From: JAQUCI01 sp964553255
GTDB taxonomy: Bacteria; Bacillota_I; Bacilli_A; Erysipelotrichales; Erysipelotrichaceae
Assembly: GCA_964553255.1 (NCBI GenBank)
Contig: CAZKJS010000019.1
Coordinates: 1 to 31,726 of the forward strand
Length of the DNA: 31,726 nucleotides
Direction of reading: 5' to 3'
Numbering within the stretch: position 1 is the first letter of the stretch; every line of letters begins with the position of its first letter. This document shows positions 23,985-31,726 of this stretch, piece by piece. The notes below the pieces were generated by a model. It was given only the letters and a program-made list of their open reading frames with translations. It did not search any database and had not been told where the DNA came from. A program made the position numbers and the translations under genes.

Positions 23985-25713
23985 CTTTAAATTGAGAATT
24001 ATACAATTTAGCGTAAATACCATCTTCAGCTAATAGTTTATGATGATCACCACGTTCTTCAATACCTTGGTCAGTGATCACGATGATCTCATCAGCGGCC
24101 TTGATCGTGGATAACCGATGAGCTACAACAACAGTTGTTCTACCTCTTGATAACTCTTCTAAGGCGTTTTGGATAAGCAGCTCCGTCGCATTATCTAAAG
24201 CCGATGTGGCTTCATCTAGAATTAATATTGGTGGATTTTTCAAAAAGACACGAGCAATTGATATTCTTTGTTTTTGACCACCAGATAGTTTTACACCTCT
24301 TTCACCAATGTAGGTGTCATAACCATCAGGTAGGGTCATAATGTGATCATGAATATTTGCTTGTTTAGCAGCTTGGATAACCTCTTCTTTAGTTGCGTCA
24401 AGTTTACCGATAATGATGTTTTCAAAAACTGTACCAGTAAATAAGAATACTTCTTGTTGAACGATACCGATGTTTTGACGTAGCGATTTCCTAGTGAAAT
24501 CTTTAATATCGATACCATCGATGGTTATCGTTCCGCTTTCGACTTCATAAAAACGTGGTATTAAGTGACATAAGGTTGTTTTACCACCACCTGATGGTCC
24601 AACAAAGGCAATCGTTTTACCAGCTTTGATTTCAAAACTGACATTCTTTAAGATATCTTTACCTTCATCGTATGAGAAACTGACATCATCAAATCTGATA
24701 TTGCCTTTTATCTCTGATATCGTTTTAGCACTAGGCATGTCATTCTCAATTTTTTCATTCATTATCTGATCAAAACGTTTGAAGCCAGATTGACCAGCTT
24801 GAAATTGTTCAACAAAGTTGATCAAGCGACGGATAGGGTTAAGAAAGTTACCAATATATAATATGAAAGCCGCAAAGTCACCGAAGTCAATCAGACCATT
24901 ATAGAAAAAGAAACCACCAGCTGATAAAACAACAATATTTAGAACATCAGTCACAAATGTAGTGCCAGTATGGAATTCGGCCATTACTTTATAAGCTTTT
25001 TTTCGCGTTTCTTGGAAAAAATTGTTGTTGCGATCAAATTTCTCAATCTCACTTTCACGATTTGTGAAAGCTTTCGATACTCTAATGCCTGAGATACTAT
25101 TTTCAAGATTGGCATTAACTTCACCAATAGCCTCACGACTCTTAAAAAATGTTTCTTCCATGCGTGATCTTAGTTTTAATGCAATAAATAGTAATAGGGG
25201 AACAAATGCAAAAACGATCAACGCTAAAGGGAGATTTATCATACTCAATATTGAAAAAGAACCAATCAACATGATTGAAGAAATAAAGAGATCCTCAGGT
25301 CCATGATGGGCTAACTCTGATATTTCCATTAAATCATTAACGATTCTTGATGTAATGGTGCCAGTTTTGTTCTCATCAAAAAAAACAAATGGCAGATCTT
25401 GAAGATGTTCAAACATATCTTTGCGCATATGGGCTTGCATTTTAACACCCATGACGTGACCATAATAAGTAATAAAGTAGTTTAAGAAAATCTTAATGAT
25501 GTAAAGCACAGCCAATACTATTAACCAAGTGATCATTAATCTAAGGTTGCGATCTGGGACGTAAATATTGATGATATTTCGAGTGATCATGGGATAAAAC
25601 AAATCAAAAACTGCAACCAATAGCGCGCAAATAAGATCAAAGATAAGTATTTTCTTTACAGGTTTATAATAATTAAGGAATCTTTTTAACATACTAGGCG
25701 CATTCTCCAACAT
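23980..25713 (-). CDS. ABC transporter, fused permease and ATPase (multidrug-exporter type)
   Basis: A 577-residue half-transporter working as a dimer. Residues ~20-310 are the six-helix exporter membrane domain (from LIFDLICALLVAVFDLFYP to ILYIGNFLNPI). The ATPase domain starts at about 340 with IRFDDVSFSYDEG; Walker A is GPSGGGKTT at 372-380, the signature LSGGQKQRISIAR near 476, Walker B ILILDEATSALD near 500 and the H-loop HRL. The substrate is not evident. The start could be ATG 25713 or ATG 25692 (MLKRFLNYYKP, more like relatives); the purine-rich GGAGA lies between them, and the case is open. Single gene, convergent with the PrsW-like gene and divergent from nadE. Confidence 0.9.
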   Translation of the reverse strand: MLENAPSMLKRFLNYYKPVKKILIFDLICALLVAVFDLFYPMITRNIINIYVPDRNLRLMITWLIVLAVLYIIKIFLNYFITYYGHVMGVKMQAHMRKDMFEHLQDLPFVFFDENKTGTITSRIVNDLMEISELAHHGPEDLFISSIMLIGSFSILSMINLPLALIVFAFVPLLLFIALKLRSRMEETFFKSREAIGEVNANLENSISGIRVSKAFTNRESEIEKFDRNNNFFQETRKKAYKVMAEFHTGTTFVTDVLNIVVLSAGGFFFYNGLIDFGDFAAFILYIGNFLNPIRRLINFVEQFQAGQSGFKRFDQIMNEKIENDMPSAKTISEIKGNIRFDDVSFSYDEGKDILKNVSFEIKAGKTIAFVGPSGGGKTTLCHLIPRFYEVESGTITIDGIDIKDFTRKSLRQNIGIVQQEVFLFTGTVFENIIIGKLDATKEEVIQAAKQANIHDHIMTLPDGYDTYIGERGVKLSGGQKQRISIARVFLKNPPILILDEATSALDNATELLIQNALEELSRGRTTVVVAHRLSTIKAADEIIVITDQGIEERGDHHKLLAEDGIYAKLYNSQFKV

Positions 25714-25853
25714 AAATTTCTTGTTTAATTATAAGATAAGCAGTTAGTATTTGCAAACTGCGTTAAGAAACAAGATAATATAGGTAGAACATGTTTGTAC
25801 TAAGACTATGAATAAATTATGATATAGAAAATAGATAGTTAAAGAGGTGTGAT

Positions 25854-27722
25854 ATGAAGATTGCGATTGCCCAAATGAATGTTTATGCAGGACAACCTGA
25901 AAGAAACTTTAACATTATGAAAGATTGGATTGTAAAAGCTAAAGCTGCTAAAGTAGATCTGATCATCTTTCCTGAAATGTGTATTTCAGGATACTTTTTA
26001 CAAGATAAATACTTAGACCATTATTTTTGTGAAACGCTAATTGATTATAATGATAAGATTTTAGAATTATCAGATAATATTGGAATCATATATGGCAATC
26101 TCGTATATCAAGAAATAGCTAATGTAGAAAAAGGAAGAGACGGTCGTCCTTTAAAAAGTAATGGTGCTTATTTTTGTTATCAAAGAAAATGGGTGAAGAA
26201 GACAAATGGTGAACTGCCGGGACTATATATCAAGCATTTAAATCCTGACTATCGTATTTTTGATGATTCACGCTATTTTACCAGTGGGATTGATCTCTGT
26301 TTAAAGAAGGATCAACCAATCAACAGTTTAATAGCACCTTTTATCTTTAGTATCAACAAAGCTGAATATCGGATTGGTATAGAGATATGTGAAGATATGT
26401 GGAGTGAAGATTACCCACTTGATGTAACAAAGAACTATATTGATCAAGGTGTTGATATGATCATTAATATCTCTTGTTCGCCATGGACTATTGGCAAAGA
26501 AGCTTCACGTGATAAGAATATTGTGATGCATGTTAATAATAGTGAACATTTTGTACCATTTATCTATGTCAATAATGTTGGAATGCAAAATAATGGTAAG
26601 ACGGTGATGGTCTTTGATGGTGATAGTACAGTTTATGACCATCATGGTAAAAGACAATTATCACTTAATGATGAGTTCAAAGAAGAACTAAAGATTTTTG
26701 AACTTGAAGAAACACAAGTTAGAGCTAAAAATGAGCATAAACTTTTAAATGCATTAACTTGTGCCATAAAAGAGTTTGATCAACAAGTCTTCGCAAAAAG
26801 TGTTAACTGGATAATTGGTTTATCTGGTGGCTTAGATAGTTCAGTAAACGCTGCTTTACTTGTGTTAGCTTTAGGTAATAAGCGAATCATTGGGTATAAT
26901 ATGGCATCTCGTTATAACAGTGACATGACAAAGGATAATGCAAGAGTACTAGCTGAAAACTTAATGATCAAGTATCATCAAGGAAGTATTGAGGATATCG
27001 TTAAGGCGACGACTATAACAATGCAAAAATATGGTTATCATGATAGTGATAAGGGTTTAAGCTTAGAAAATAGTCAAGCGCGTATTAGGGGTCACTTATT
27101 ATCAAGCTTCGCTGCATGTGAAAATGGGGTTGTGATCAACAATGGCAACAAGATCGAAATCGCGTTAGGCTATTGTACATTGTATGGGGACACTATTGGT
27201 GCCTTGAGTCCGTTGGGAGATCTTACCAAAGTGCAACTGTTTGAATTGGCTGAAGAAATAAATCATGTTTTTAGTAAACAAGTTATTCCAACTAATCTTT
27301 TACCAGAACAAAAAGATGATAAGATGTTGTGGGCAATGAAACCATCGGCTGAGTTAAAAGAGGATCAGATTGATCCAATGAAGTGGTTTTATCATGATTA
27401 TTTAGTTAATAAGTTACTTGAATATCCAACATCTAAAATAGAAGATATCATGCAAGCTTATCTTGATGGGTCGATCTATCAAAGTGAAATAGGTAAATGG
27501 CTCAAATACTATGGGTTAGATCACCCAAAAACCTTTATTGAAGATCTAGAGTGGTTATTAAAGACAGTATCTATAAATGTTTTTAAACGAATACAGATGC
27601 CACCAATAGTCATGGTTAGTCGTGGGAGTTTTGGCAATGATTTTCGCGAAGCACAATTGAAGTTTCAAGTTTCTAATCGTTATCTAGCGTTAAGAGCCAG
27701 TATTTTGAAAATGTCAGGTTGA
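25854..27722 (+). CDS. nadE: NAD+ synthetase, glutamine-hydrolysing
   Basis: A 622-residue two-domain enzyme that makes NAD+ from deamido-NAD+ with ammonia from glutamine. Residues 1-~280 are a nitrilase-type glutaminase: Glu41 (IIFPEMCISGYF), the YIKHLNPDY lysine, and the nucleophile Cys in IGIEICEDMW near residue 180. The C-terminal half is the ATP-pyrophosphatase synthetase with IIGLSGGLDSS (SGGLDSS at 324-330) and GYCTLYGD / LGDLTKVQ. AGAGGTG precedes ATG 25854 by six bases. The 140-base gap to the divergent ABC gene should hold both promoters. Confidence 0.95.
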   Translation: MKIAIAQMNVYAGQPERNFNIMKDWIVKAKAAKVDLIIFPEMCISGYFLQDKYLDHYFCETLIDYNDKILELSDNIGIIYGNLVYQEIANVEKGRDGRPLKSNGAYFCYQRKWVKKTNGELPGLYIKHLNPDYRIFDDSRYFTSGIDLCLKKDQPINSLIAPFIFSINKAEYRIGIEICEDMWSEDYPLDVTKNYIDQGVDMIINISCSPWTIGKEASRDKNIVMHVNNSEHFVPFIYVNNVGMQNNGKTVMVFDGDSTVYDHHGKRQLSLNDEFKEELKIFELEETQVRAKNEHKLLNALTCAIKEFDQQVFAKSVNWIIGLSGGLDSSVNAALLVLALGNKRIIGYNMASRYNSDMTKDNARVLAENLMIKYHQGSIEDIVKATTITMQKYGYHDSDKGLSLENSQARIRGHLLSSFAACENGVVINNGNKIEIALGYCTLYGDTIGALSPLGDLTKVQLFELAEEINHVFSKQVIPTNLLPEQKDDKMLWAMKPSAELKEDQIDPMKWFYHDYLVNKLLEYPTSKIEDIMQAYLDGSIYQSEIGKWLKYYGLDHPKTFIEDLEWLLKTVSINVFKRIQMPPIVMVSRGSFGNDFREAQLKFQVSNRYLALRASILKMSG

Positions 27723-28472
27723 ATTAATTGCATTATTAGTTGATTCACAAATTATTAGCATTGTGTTTATCGTGATTACGTTTGATATGTCAAGAGATAC
27801 ATTAACTCAGGATAATGAAAAATTTTATCAATTGTTGATTTTATTTCGCTCCATATTTACTGTATTTCTATTAATGATAGGTCAATGAAAATTTAGTTCA
27901 AAGGTTTAAAAGGCTTTTGAGTTACAATATTAAGTGGTTGATCGATTTTTAATTGTACAATAATGAAATTCTTTCAGAAAAAGAATTCTGAAGTCGTAGA
28001 TGCAATTTTAAAATAAATTTAAAATTACTTTTAAATTTAATTGACGCTCCTAAAAATACTTAAAATGAAAGTATAATGTATTAAATTGATTATAACTAAA
28101 ATAATTGTTATAATATATTTGCTAAATTAATAAATTTCATTAATCGAATGATTAGTACATTTGTTGAGAAGTTTATAAATTTGGTTAAAATATTAAAATG
28201 GTATCTTTAATATAAGAATAGAGATGTTATAGAGCTTCTAGGATATTTGGCAAATCATACATATGAAGCTACATTTGATAATGGATGTTGGTCCCCAGCA
28301 TTTCCAGCAAATCCATTTTGCAAACTAATAATTCTATAAAGAATAATGAACTGTAAAAATGATGTAAAAATGCTTATCACAATTATCTATGTGAATAGAT
28401 GAAATCCTAATATTTCTTGACTAATCTATTATTAAATATGTTTATGATGAATAATATAGAAAGAAGATTTAT
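27723..28472. other. 750-base region without a firm gene
   Basis: AT-rich, with several short hairpins: TTCAGAA/TTCTGAA (27973-27992) and a 10-11 bp stem AAATTTAAAA-TTAC-TTTTAAATTT (28015-28038). Two short open stretches look protein-like but lack good starts. From 27721 to 27888 there are two hydrophobic segments (ATG only at 27787, 33 residues). From 28211 to 28321 there is a Cys-containing stretch ending NGCWSPAFPANPFCKL, with a higher GC content than its surroundings. Both may be gene remnants. Confidence 0.4.
28086..28114 (+). promoter_or_regulatory. Orphan promoter in the 27.7-28.5 kb gap
   Basis: TTGATT (28086-28091) and consensus TATAAT (28109-28114) with a 17-base spacer. No recognised gene follows for 350 bases, so it may drive an untranslated RNA, the short Cys-containing frame or the zinc-ribbon gene. 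Confidence 0.45.
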
Positions 28473-28679
28473 ATGAGAAAATGTCTAAGATGTAAAACTG
28501 TAATGAAAGATGGATATGGATTATCAATATCAAGCTTGTTTGCTGGGGTGGCCAATGTGAAATTAAGTGATTCTACTAATGCGTTTTCTTCAAAAGACTT
28601 AGACAAAATACAAGTAGCAGTTTGTCCAAATTGCGGTGAAATATCGTTGTATATTGAAAATCTAAGTAAAATTGATTAG
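28473..28679 (+). CDS. Small zinc-ribbon protein
   Basis: A 68-residue protein with CxxC at residues 4-7 (KCLRCKTVM) and CPNCGEISLYIEN near residues 51-63, the two knuckles of a zinc ribbon separated by a ~43-residue insert. Small clostridial/bacillal proteins of this type, annotated as nucleic-acid-binding or hypothetical, share the closing VAVCPNCGEIS. AGAAAG precedes ATG 28473 by about eight bases. It stands alone between two non-coding stretches. Function unknown. Confidence 0.7.
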   Translation: MRKCLRCKTVMKDGYGLSISSLFAGVANVKLSDSTNAFSSKDLDKIQVAVCPNCGEISLYIENLSKID

Positions 28680-29072
28680 TTATCAGTCTATATAGATTGA
28701 TAACGAAAATTATAAATAATAAGTATTCTTTATTTAATCATTTGAGTATATTATATAAGATAAATAATAGTGAAATTTCAATAAATAAGAAGAGATGATA
28801 GTTAAGGAAGATGTATGTTGACGTAGTTCAACTCGCGGAAAAAGAAATCATGACTTTAATATTATAATTCATAAGAATCGAATGAATTAGAAAATAATTT
28901 GTATCATTCAGGTTAAGCAGATTGCTTTGTAAGCAAACGAAAATAGGAAATAATAGATAATAAGATTTGAAAATGAAAAAATACTATCTGTGTCATCGTA
29001 TAAAACAGTAATTTATGAATTAACAAAAAAATCGATAGTTACAAGAAAAAATAGATTAATATTTAAATTTGC
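28680..29072. other. Intergenic stretch before the asnB promoter
   Basis: No supported gene. An 18-codon frame at 28811 (MYVDVVQLAEKE...) has GGAAG six bases upstream and continues in other frames with protein-like sequence (ESNELENNLYHSG), which suggests a decayed gene; evidence is weak. A hairpin near 28916-28942 (GCAGATTGCTTTGTAAGC region) is also seen. Confidence 0.3.
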
Positions 29073-29101
29073 GTGACATTTAAGCAAATATAGGGTATAA
29101 A
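29073..29101 (+). promoter_or_regulatory. Promoter of the asnB T-box transcript
   Basis: GTGACA (29073-29078) and TATAAA (29096-29101) with a 17-base spacer; transcription would start near 29108, just before Stem I of the T-box. Confidence 0.55.
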
Positions 29102-29114
29102 TAAATCAAACAGT

Positions 29115-29353
29115 GATAAGGATATGTCAATTATAGAAGGTCTATTAAGCGAGTTGGGCCGGTGAAAGCCAACTGGAATACTATAATTAGGTAACCCCTT
29201 TGAGTGCAAGTCGAAACATTAGGAGTAGAACTTGACGTATAAGCGACGTTATATGCTGAAGGGTTCATAGGACCCGATAAGAGATCAGGAAACTGATAAA
29301 TAGGGTGGTACCACGGAGGCAGCCTTCGTCCCTTAGGGATAGGCTGCCTTTTA
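29115..29353 (+). promoter_or_regulatory. T-box leader of asnB, probable tRNA-Asn sensor
   Basis: The conserved T-box AATAGGGTGGTACCACGG is at 29299-29316. The terminator stem AGGCAGCC (29317-29324) pairs with GGCTGCCT (29342-29349), followed by T's. Stem I begins around 29130 with GCGAGTTGGGCCGGTG. The segment before CCCTTTGAGTG (29197-29207) offers AAC (29193-29195) as specifier codon, an Asn codon, which fits asparagine synthetase. Uncharged tRNA-Asn would pair with the specifier and with the UGGU bulge and let transcription continue into asnB. Confidence 0.88.
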
Positions 29354-29372
29354 TAATGTAGGAGGTATCATT

Positions 29373-30947
29373 ATGTGTGGATTTTTATTTACTGAAGGAC
29401 AAATTAGCAAAGAGGCTTTCGAGAAAGCATTTGCTAAACTACAACATCGCGGACCAGATCAATCAAGAATATTAACGGATAAAGAATACAGTTTCGGTTT
29501 TCATCGTTTATCGATCATTGACACTTCTGAAAAAGGTATGCAACCATTTGATACAGAAGAAGTATGTTTGGTATGTAACGGTGAAATCTATAACAACGAA
29601 AGCTTAAGAGCGTATTACGATGATTATCCATTTGTTTCAGGGAGTGATTGTGAGAGCTTGATTCCTTTATATTTACATAAAGGAATGTTAATGGCTAAAG
29701 AGCTTGATGCAGAGTTTGTATTTGTGTTATATGATAAAGCACGCCACCAAGTAGTGGCAGCACGCGATCCCATTGGTATTAGACCAATGTTTTATGGACG
29801 ATTAAAAGAAAATGGTAAAATGGCATTTGCTTCTGAAGCGAAAGGTTTACAAGATATATGTGACGATATCACACCTTTTCCTCCAGGAAATATCTATATT
29901 GATGGTAAGTTTACAGACTATGCCAAAATTACAAAGGTTACAGATACAATTGATACACCTGAACAAGCTTTGAAAATGATCAAAAAAAGATTGACTGATG
30001 GCATTACTAAAAGACTTATAAGTGATGTTCCAGTAGGATATCTGCTTAGTGGCGGTTTAGATTCAAGTTTAGTATGTGCTATTGCTCAACGTCTAACAAA
30101 AGAGCCTATTGATACCTTTGCGATTGGAATGGCAAAAGATGCAATTGATCTTAAATATGCTAAACAAGTTGCTGATTTCATTGGTAGTCGTCATCATGAG
30201 GTTACGATGACAATGGATGATGTATTAAAAGCAGTAAGAGATGTCATTTATCATTTAGAGACATATGATATAACCACAATTAGAGCAAGCATGGGCATGT
30301 ATTTAGTGTGCAAGTATATTAAACAAGAAACGGATATTAAAGTACTACTTTCTGGTGAGATCAGTGATGAGCTCTTTGGCTATAAATATACTGATTTTGC
30401 ACCAAATGGCCACCAGTTCCAAGAAGAAAGCATAAAGAGAATCAAAGAACTATACTTATATGATGTTTTAAGAGCAGATCGTTGTATTGCTGCTTGGTCA
30501 CTTGAAGCACGTGTTCCGTTTGGTGATCTAGCATTTGTTAAAGATGTACTATCAATAAAACCAGAATTGAAAATGAATACCACTGGTAAAGGTAAATATT
30601 TATTAAGACAAGCATTTGCAGATGATAATTTATTACCAGATGAGATATTATGGCGAGAGAAAGCTGCGTTTAGTGATGCAGTAGGACATTCAATGGTTGA
30701 TGAACTTAAGAAACATGCCAATAGCTTATATACAATGGATGACGTAAAAAATGCTCAAAGCAAATATCTACATTGTCCACCACAAACACCAGAAGCTTTG
30801 TATTATCGTGAGATATTTGAAGAATTCTATCCTTCAAGACATGACTGGATACCGGGCTATTGGATGCCAAACGCAAGTTGGCCAAACTGTGCTGTTGATG
30901 ATCCAAGCGCACGTGTTTTAAGTAATTATGGTGATAGTGGTAAATAA
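29373..30947 (+). CDS. asnB: Asparagine synthetase, glutamine-hydrolysing
   Basis: A 524-residue enzyme making asparagine from aspartate, ATP and glutamine. The N-terminal amidotransferase has the exposed nucleophile Cys2 (MCGFLF), KLQHRGPDQS, NGEIYNNESLR and GSDCESLI. The synthetase half starts near 200 with the PP-loop LLSGGLDSS (SGGLDSS at 226-232) and LLSGEISDELFGY, SLEARVPF. Length is usual for bacterial AsnB. AGGAGG lies about eight bases before ATG. The T-box leader couples it to the asparagine supply. The downstream acetyltransferase starts five bases after the stop and is probably cotranscribed. Confidence 0.95.
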   Translation: MCGFLFTEGQISKEAFEKAFAKLQHRGPDQSRILTDKEYSFGFHRLSIIDTSEKGMQPFDTEEVCLVCNGEIYNNESLRAYYDDYPFVSGSDCESLIPLYLHKGMLMAKELDAEFVFVLYDKARHQVVAARDPIGIRPMFYGRLKENGKMAFASEAKGLQDICDDITPFPPGNIYIDGKFTDYAKITKVTDTIDTPEQALKMIKKRLTDGITKRLISDVPVGYLLSGGLDSSLVCAIAQRLTKEPIDTFAIGMAKDAIDLKYAKQVADFIGSRHHEVTMTMDDVLKAVRDVIYHLETYDITTIRASMGMYLVCKYIKQETDIKVLLSGEISDELFGYKYTDFAPNGHQFQEESIKRIKELYLYDVLRADRCIAAWSLEARVPFGDLAFVKDVLSIKPELKMNTTGKGKYLLRQAFADDNLLPDEILWREKAAFSDAVGHSMVDELKKHANSLYTMDDVKNAQSKYLHCPPQTPEALYYREIFEEFYPSRHDWIPGYWMPNASWPNCAVDDPSARVLSNYGDSGK

Positions 30948-30952
30948 AGACG

Positions 30953-31428
30953 ATGAATAATCATATGTTTAGAGTTGCTACAATAAGTGATGTTGATTTG
31001 ATACTAACCTTCATCAAAGAGCTAGCGACTTATGAGAGAATGCTTGATGAAGTAACAGCTACCACAGAATCATTAAAGAATGGTTGTTTGAGAAAAAAGC
31101 AGCTGAAGTTATGTTTGTGATGGATAACGATATCGAAGTGGGATATGCAATTTACTTTTACAATTTTTCAACTTTCACTGGTAAAGCGGGGTTATATATT
31201 GAAGATCTTTATGTTAAACCAGATTATCGAAGTAAAGGTTATGGCAAAGCAATACTAAAAGAACTAGCAAAGATTGCAAGTGACAGTGGATGTGAAAGAA
31301 TGGAATGGGTTTGCTTAGATTGGAATAAACCTAGTATTGATTTTTATTTATCAATCAAAGCGAAACCATTAAAAAACTGGACCATTTTTAGATTAGAAGA
31401 AGTAGATATCGAAAATTTGGTAAAATAG
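30953..31428 (+). pseudogene. SSAT-like GNAT acetyltransferase with a frameshift
   Basis: Reads MFRVATISDVDLILTFIKELATYERML...TTESLK in one frame, then EWLFEKKAAEVMF to the end in another. One extra A in the AAA at 31075-31077 (giving LKEWLFEK) restores a ~157-residue protein. YVKPDYRSKGYGKAILKEL is the acetyl-CoA loop; CERMEWVCLDWNKPSIDFY is characteristic of the diamine (spermidine/spermine) N-acetyltransferase branch. ATG 30953 or 30965 is the start. Homopolymer read error or true lesion; the downstream ORF from 31084 would lack the first 40 residues. Confidence 0.75.
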
Positions 31429-31498
31429 CGTTTCATAAAATTTGTGTTGTCGTTTCTCTTGATAAAAGTTATCATTATATGAATTCAGGAGCAAAAAG

Positions 31499-31675
31499 AT
31501 GAACCAACTCGTTTTAAAGACATGTCCATATGCGAAAGAATGTGGTGGATGTCAATACCAAGGAATCCCATATTTTAAGCAACTATTGATCAAGCAAGAT
31601 AAGGTGAATTCTTTGCTTAGTAGTTTTTGTCGTGTTAATAAGATTATTGGTATGGAAAATCCATATTTTTATTGA
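31499..31675 (+). pseudogene. rlmD: 23S rRNA uracil-5-methyltransferase, 5' end only
   Basis: Fifty-eight codons of an RumA/RlmD-family methyltransferase: CPYAKECGGCQYQGIPYFKQLLIKQDKV provides the iron-sulfur cysteines, and VNKIIGMENPYFY matches the family's ENPYxYRNK segment up to the residue before it diverges into TGA. A full protein would be ~450 residues. CAGGAG lies at 31486-31491. The break coincides with a sequence like an IS end (31673 on), after which the window stops. The start of the gene is clear; whether it is interrupted in the living cell depends on the assembly. Confidence 0.75.
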
Positions 31676-31726
31676 ACTGGTACCCTTTTTTTGTACTTAT
31701 GTATCTTTGTCGAATATTATATCATA
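31673..31726. mobile_element. Possible IS3-family insertion sequence end
   Basis: From 31673 the sequence TGAACTGGTACCC followed by a T run and GTAC resembles the TG(T/A)ACTG...CCC terminal repeats of IS150-group IS3 elements. It begins exactly where rlmD loses homology, and the window ends 54 bases on, as expected for an assembly stopping in a repeat. No transposase is visible. Confidence 0.45.

Noticed and set aside
28015..28038. AT-rich palindrome as a replication or integration site
   Set aside because: The stem is only A and T and lies in low-complexity DNA; no flanking duplication or recombinase supports a special role.
1..31726. UGA recoding to Trp, as in mycoplasmas
   Set aside because: UGA ends nrdG, nadE, and the DUF7000 gene at the right lengths, and Trp is UGG throughout.
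1..31726. CRISPR arrays, tRNA or rRNA genes
   Set aside because: No regularly spaced direct repeats, cloverleaf-like sequence or rRNA segment was seen.

Overview
The window is AT-rich (about one third G+C by eye) and reads as a low-GC Gram-positive bacterium, Bacillota or a close Mollicutes-like relative, with an anaerobic or facultative lifestyle. The evidence is a set of T-box, cobalamin and fluoride riboswitches, A/G-rich ribosome binding sites, sigma-A type promoters, an oxygen-sensitive class III ribonucleotide reductase and ThiJ-free, short intergenic gene packing. UGA is used as a stop (for example at the ends of nrdG, nadE and the DUF7000 gene) and Trp is UGG, so this is not a UGA-recoding mycoplasma. 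I cannot name the species. A run of 10 N at 8235-8244 marks a scaffold gap.

Layout: 1-5711 holds a GNAT acetyltransferase, a stand-alone GyrI-like protein, a YgiD-type LigB dioxygenase, an overlapping pair of sugar-phosphate isomerases (type I mannose-6-phosphate isomerase with an extra N-terminal domain, then a cupin-type glucose-6-phosphate isomerase), and an AraC/GyrI regulator. 5712-9345 holds a seven-helix GGDEF protein, a Core-2/I-branching glycosyltransferase split by the N gap, and a small lipoprotein with a frameshifted signal peptide. 9413-12455 is a cobalamin-riboswitch-controlled nrdG-nrdD operon. 12538-17962 is a string of small, poorly characterised accessory genes (GNAT, two DUF1801, two DUF3795, chromate transporter, DUF937, Imm5-like, DUF7000).

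17966-21195 is a complete arsenic operon: promoter with an embedded perfect palindrome, arsR, arsP-like permease, a CxxC thioredoxin-like protein, acr3 and arsC. A fluoride riboswitch with a terminator follows, in front of a cation:proton antiporter that carries an in-frame stop. Together with chrA this makes a region rich in toxic-ion resistance. 22536-23974 carries an elaA-like acetyltransferase, a short putative secreted peptide and a PrsW/CPBP-like membrane protease also broken by an in-frame stop. A convergent terminator separates these from a reverse-strand ABC exporter; nadE diverges from it.

27723-29372 is mostly non-coding, with one small zinc-ribbon gene and a T-box leader for asnB. 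The right end has a frameshifted SSAT-like acetyltransferase and the first 58 codons of an rlmD-type rRNA methyltransferase cut off by what looks like an IS end, where the window stops. Six otherwise well-conserved genes carry a single lesion each, which points to either sequencing/assembly errors or recent gene decay; raw reads would decide.
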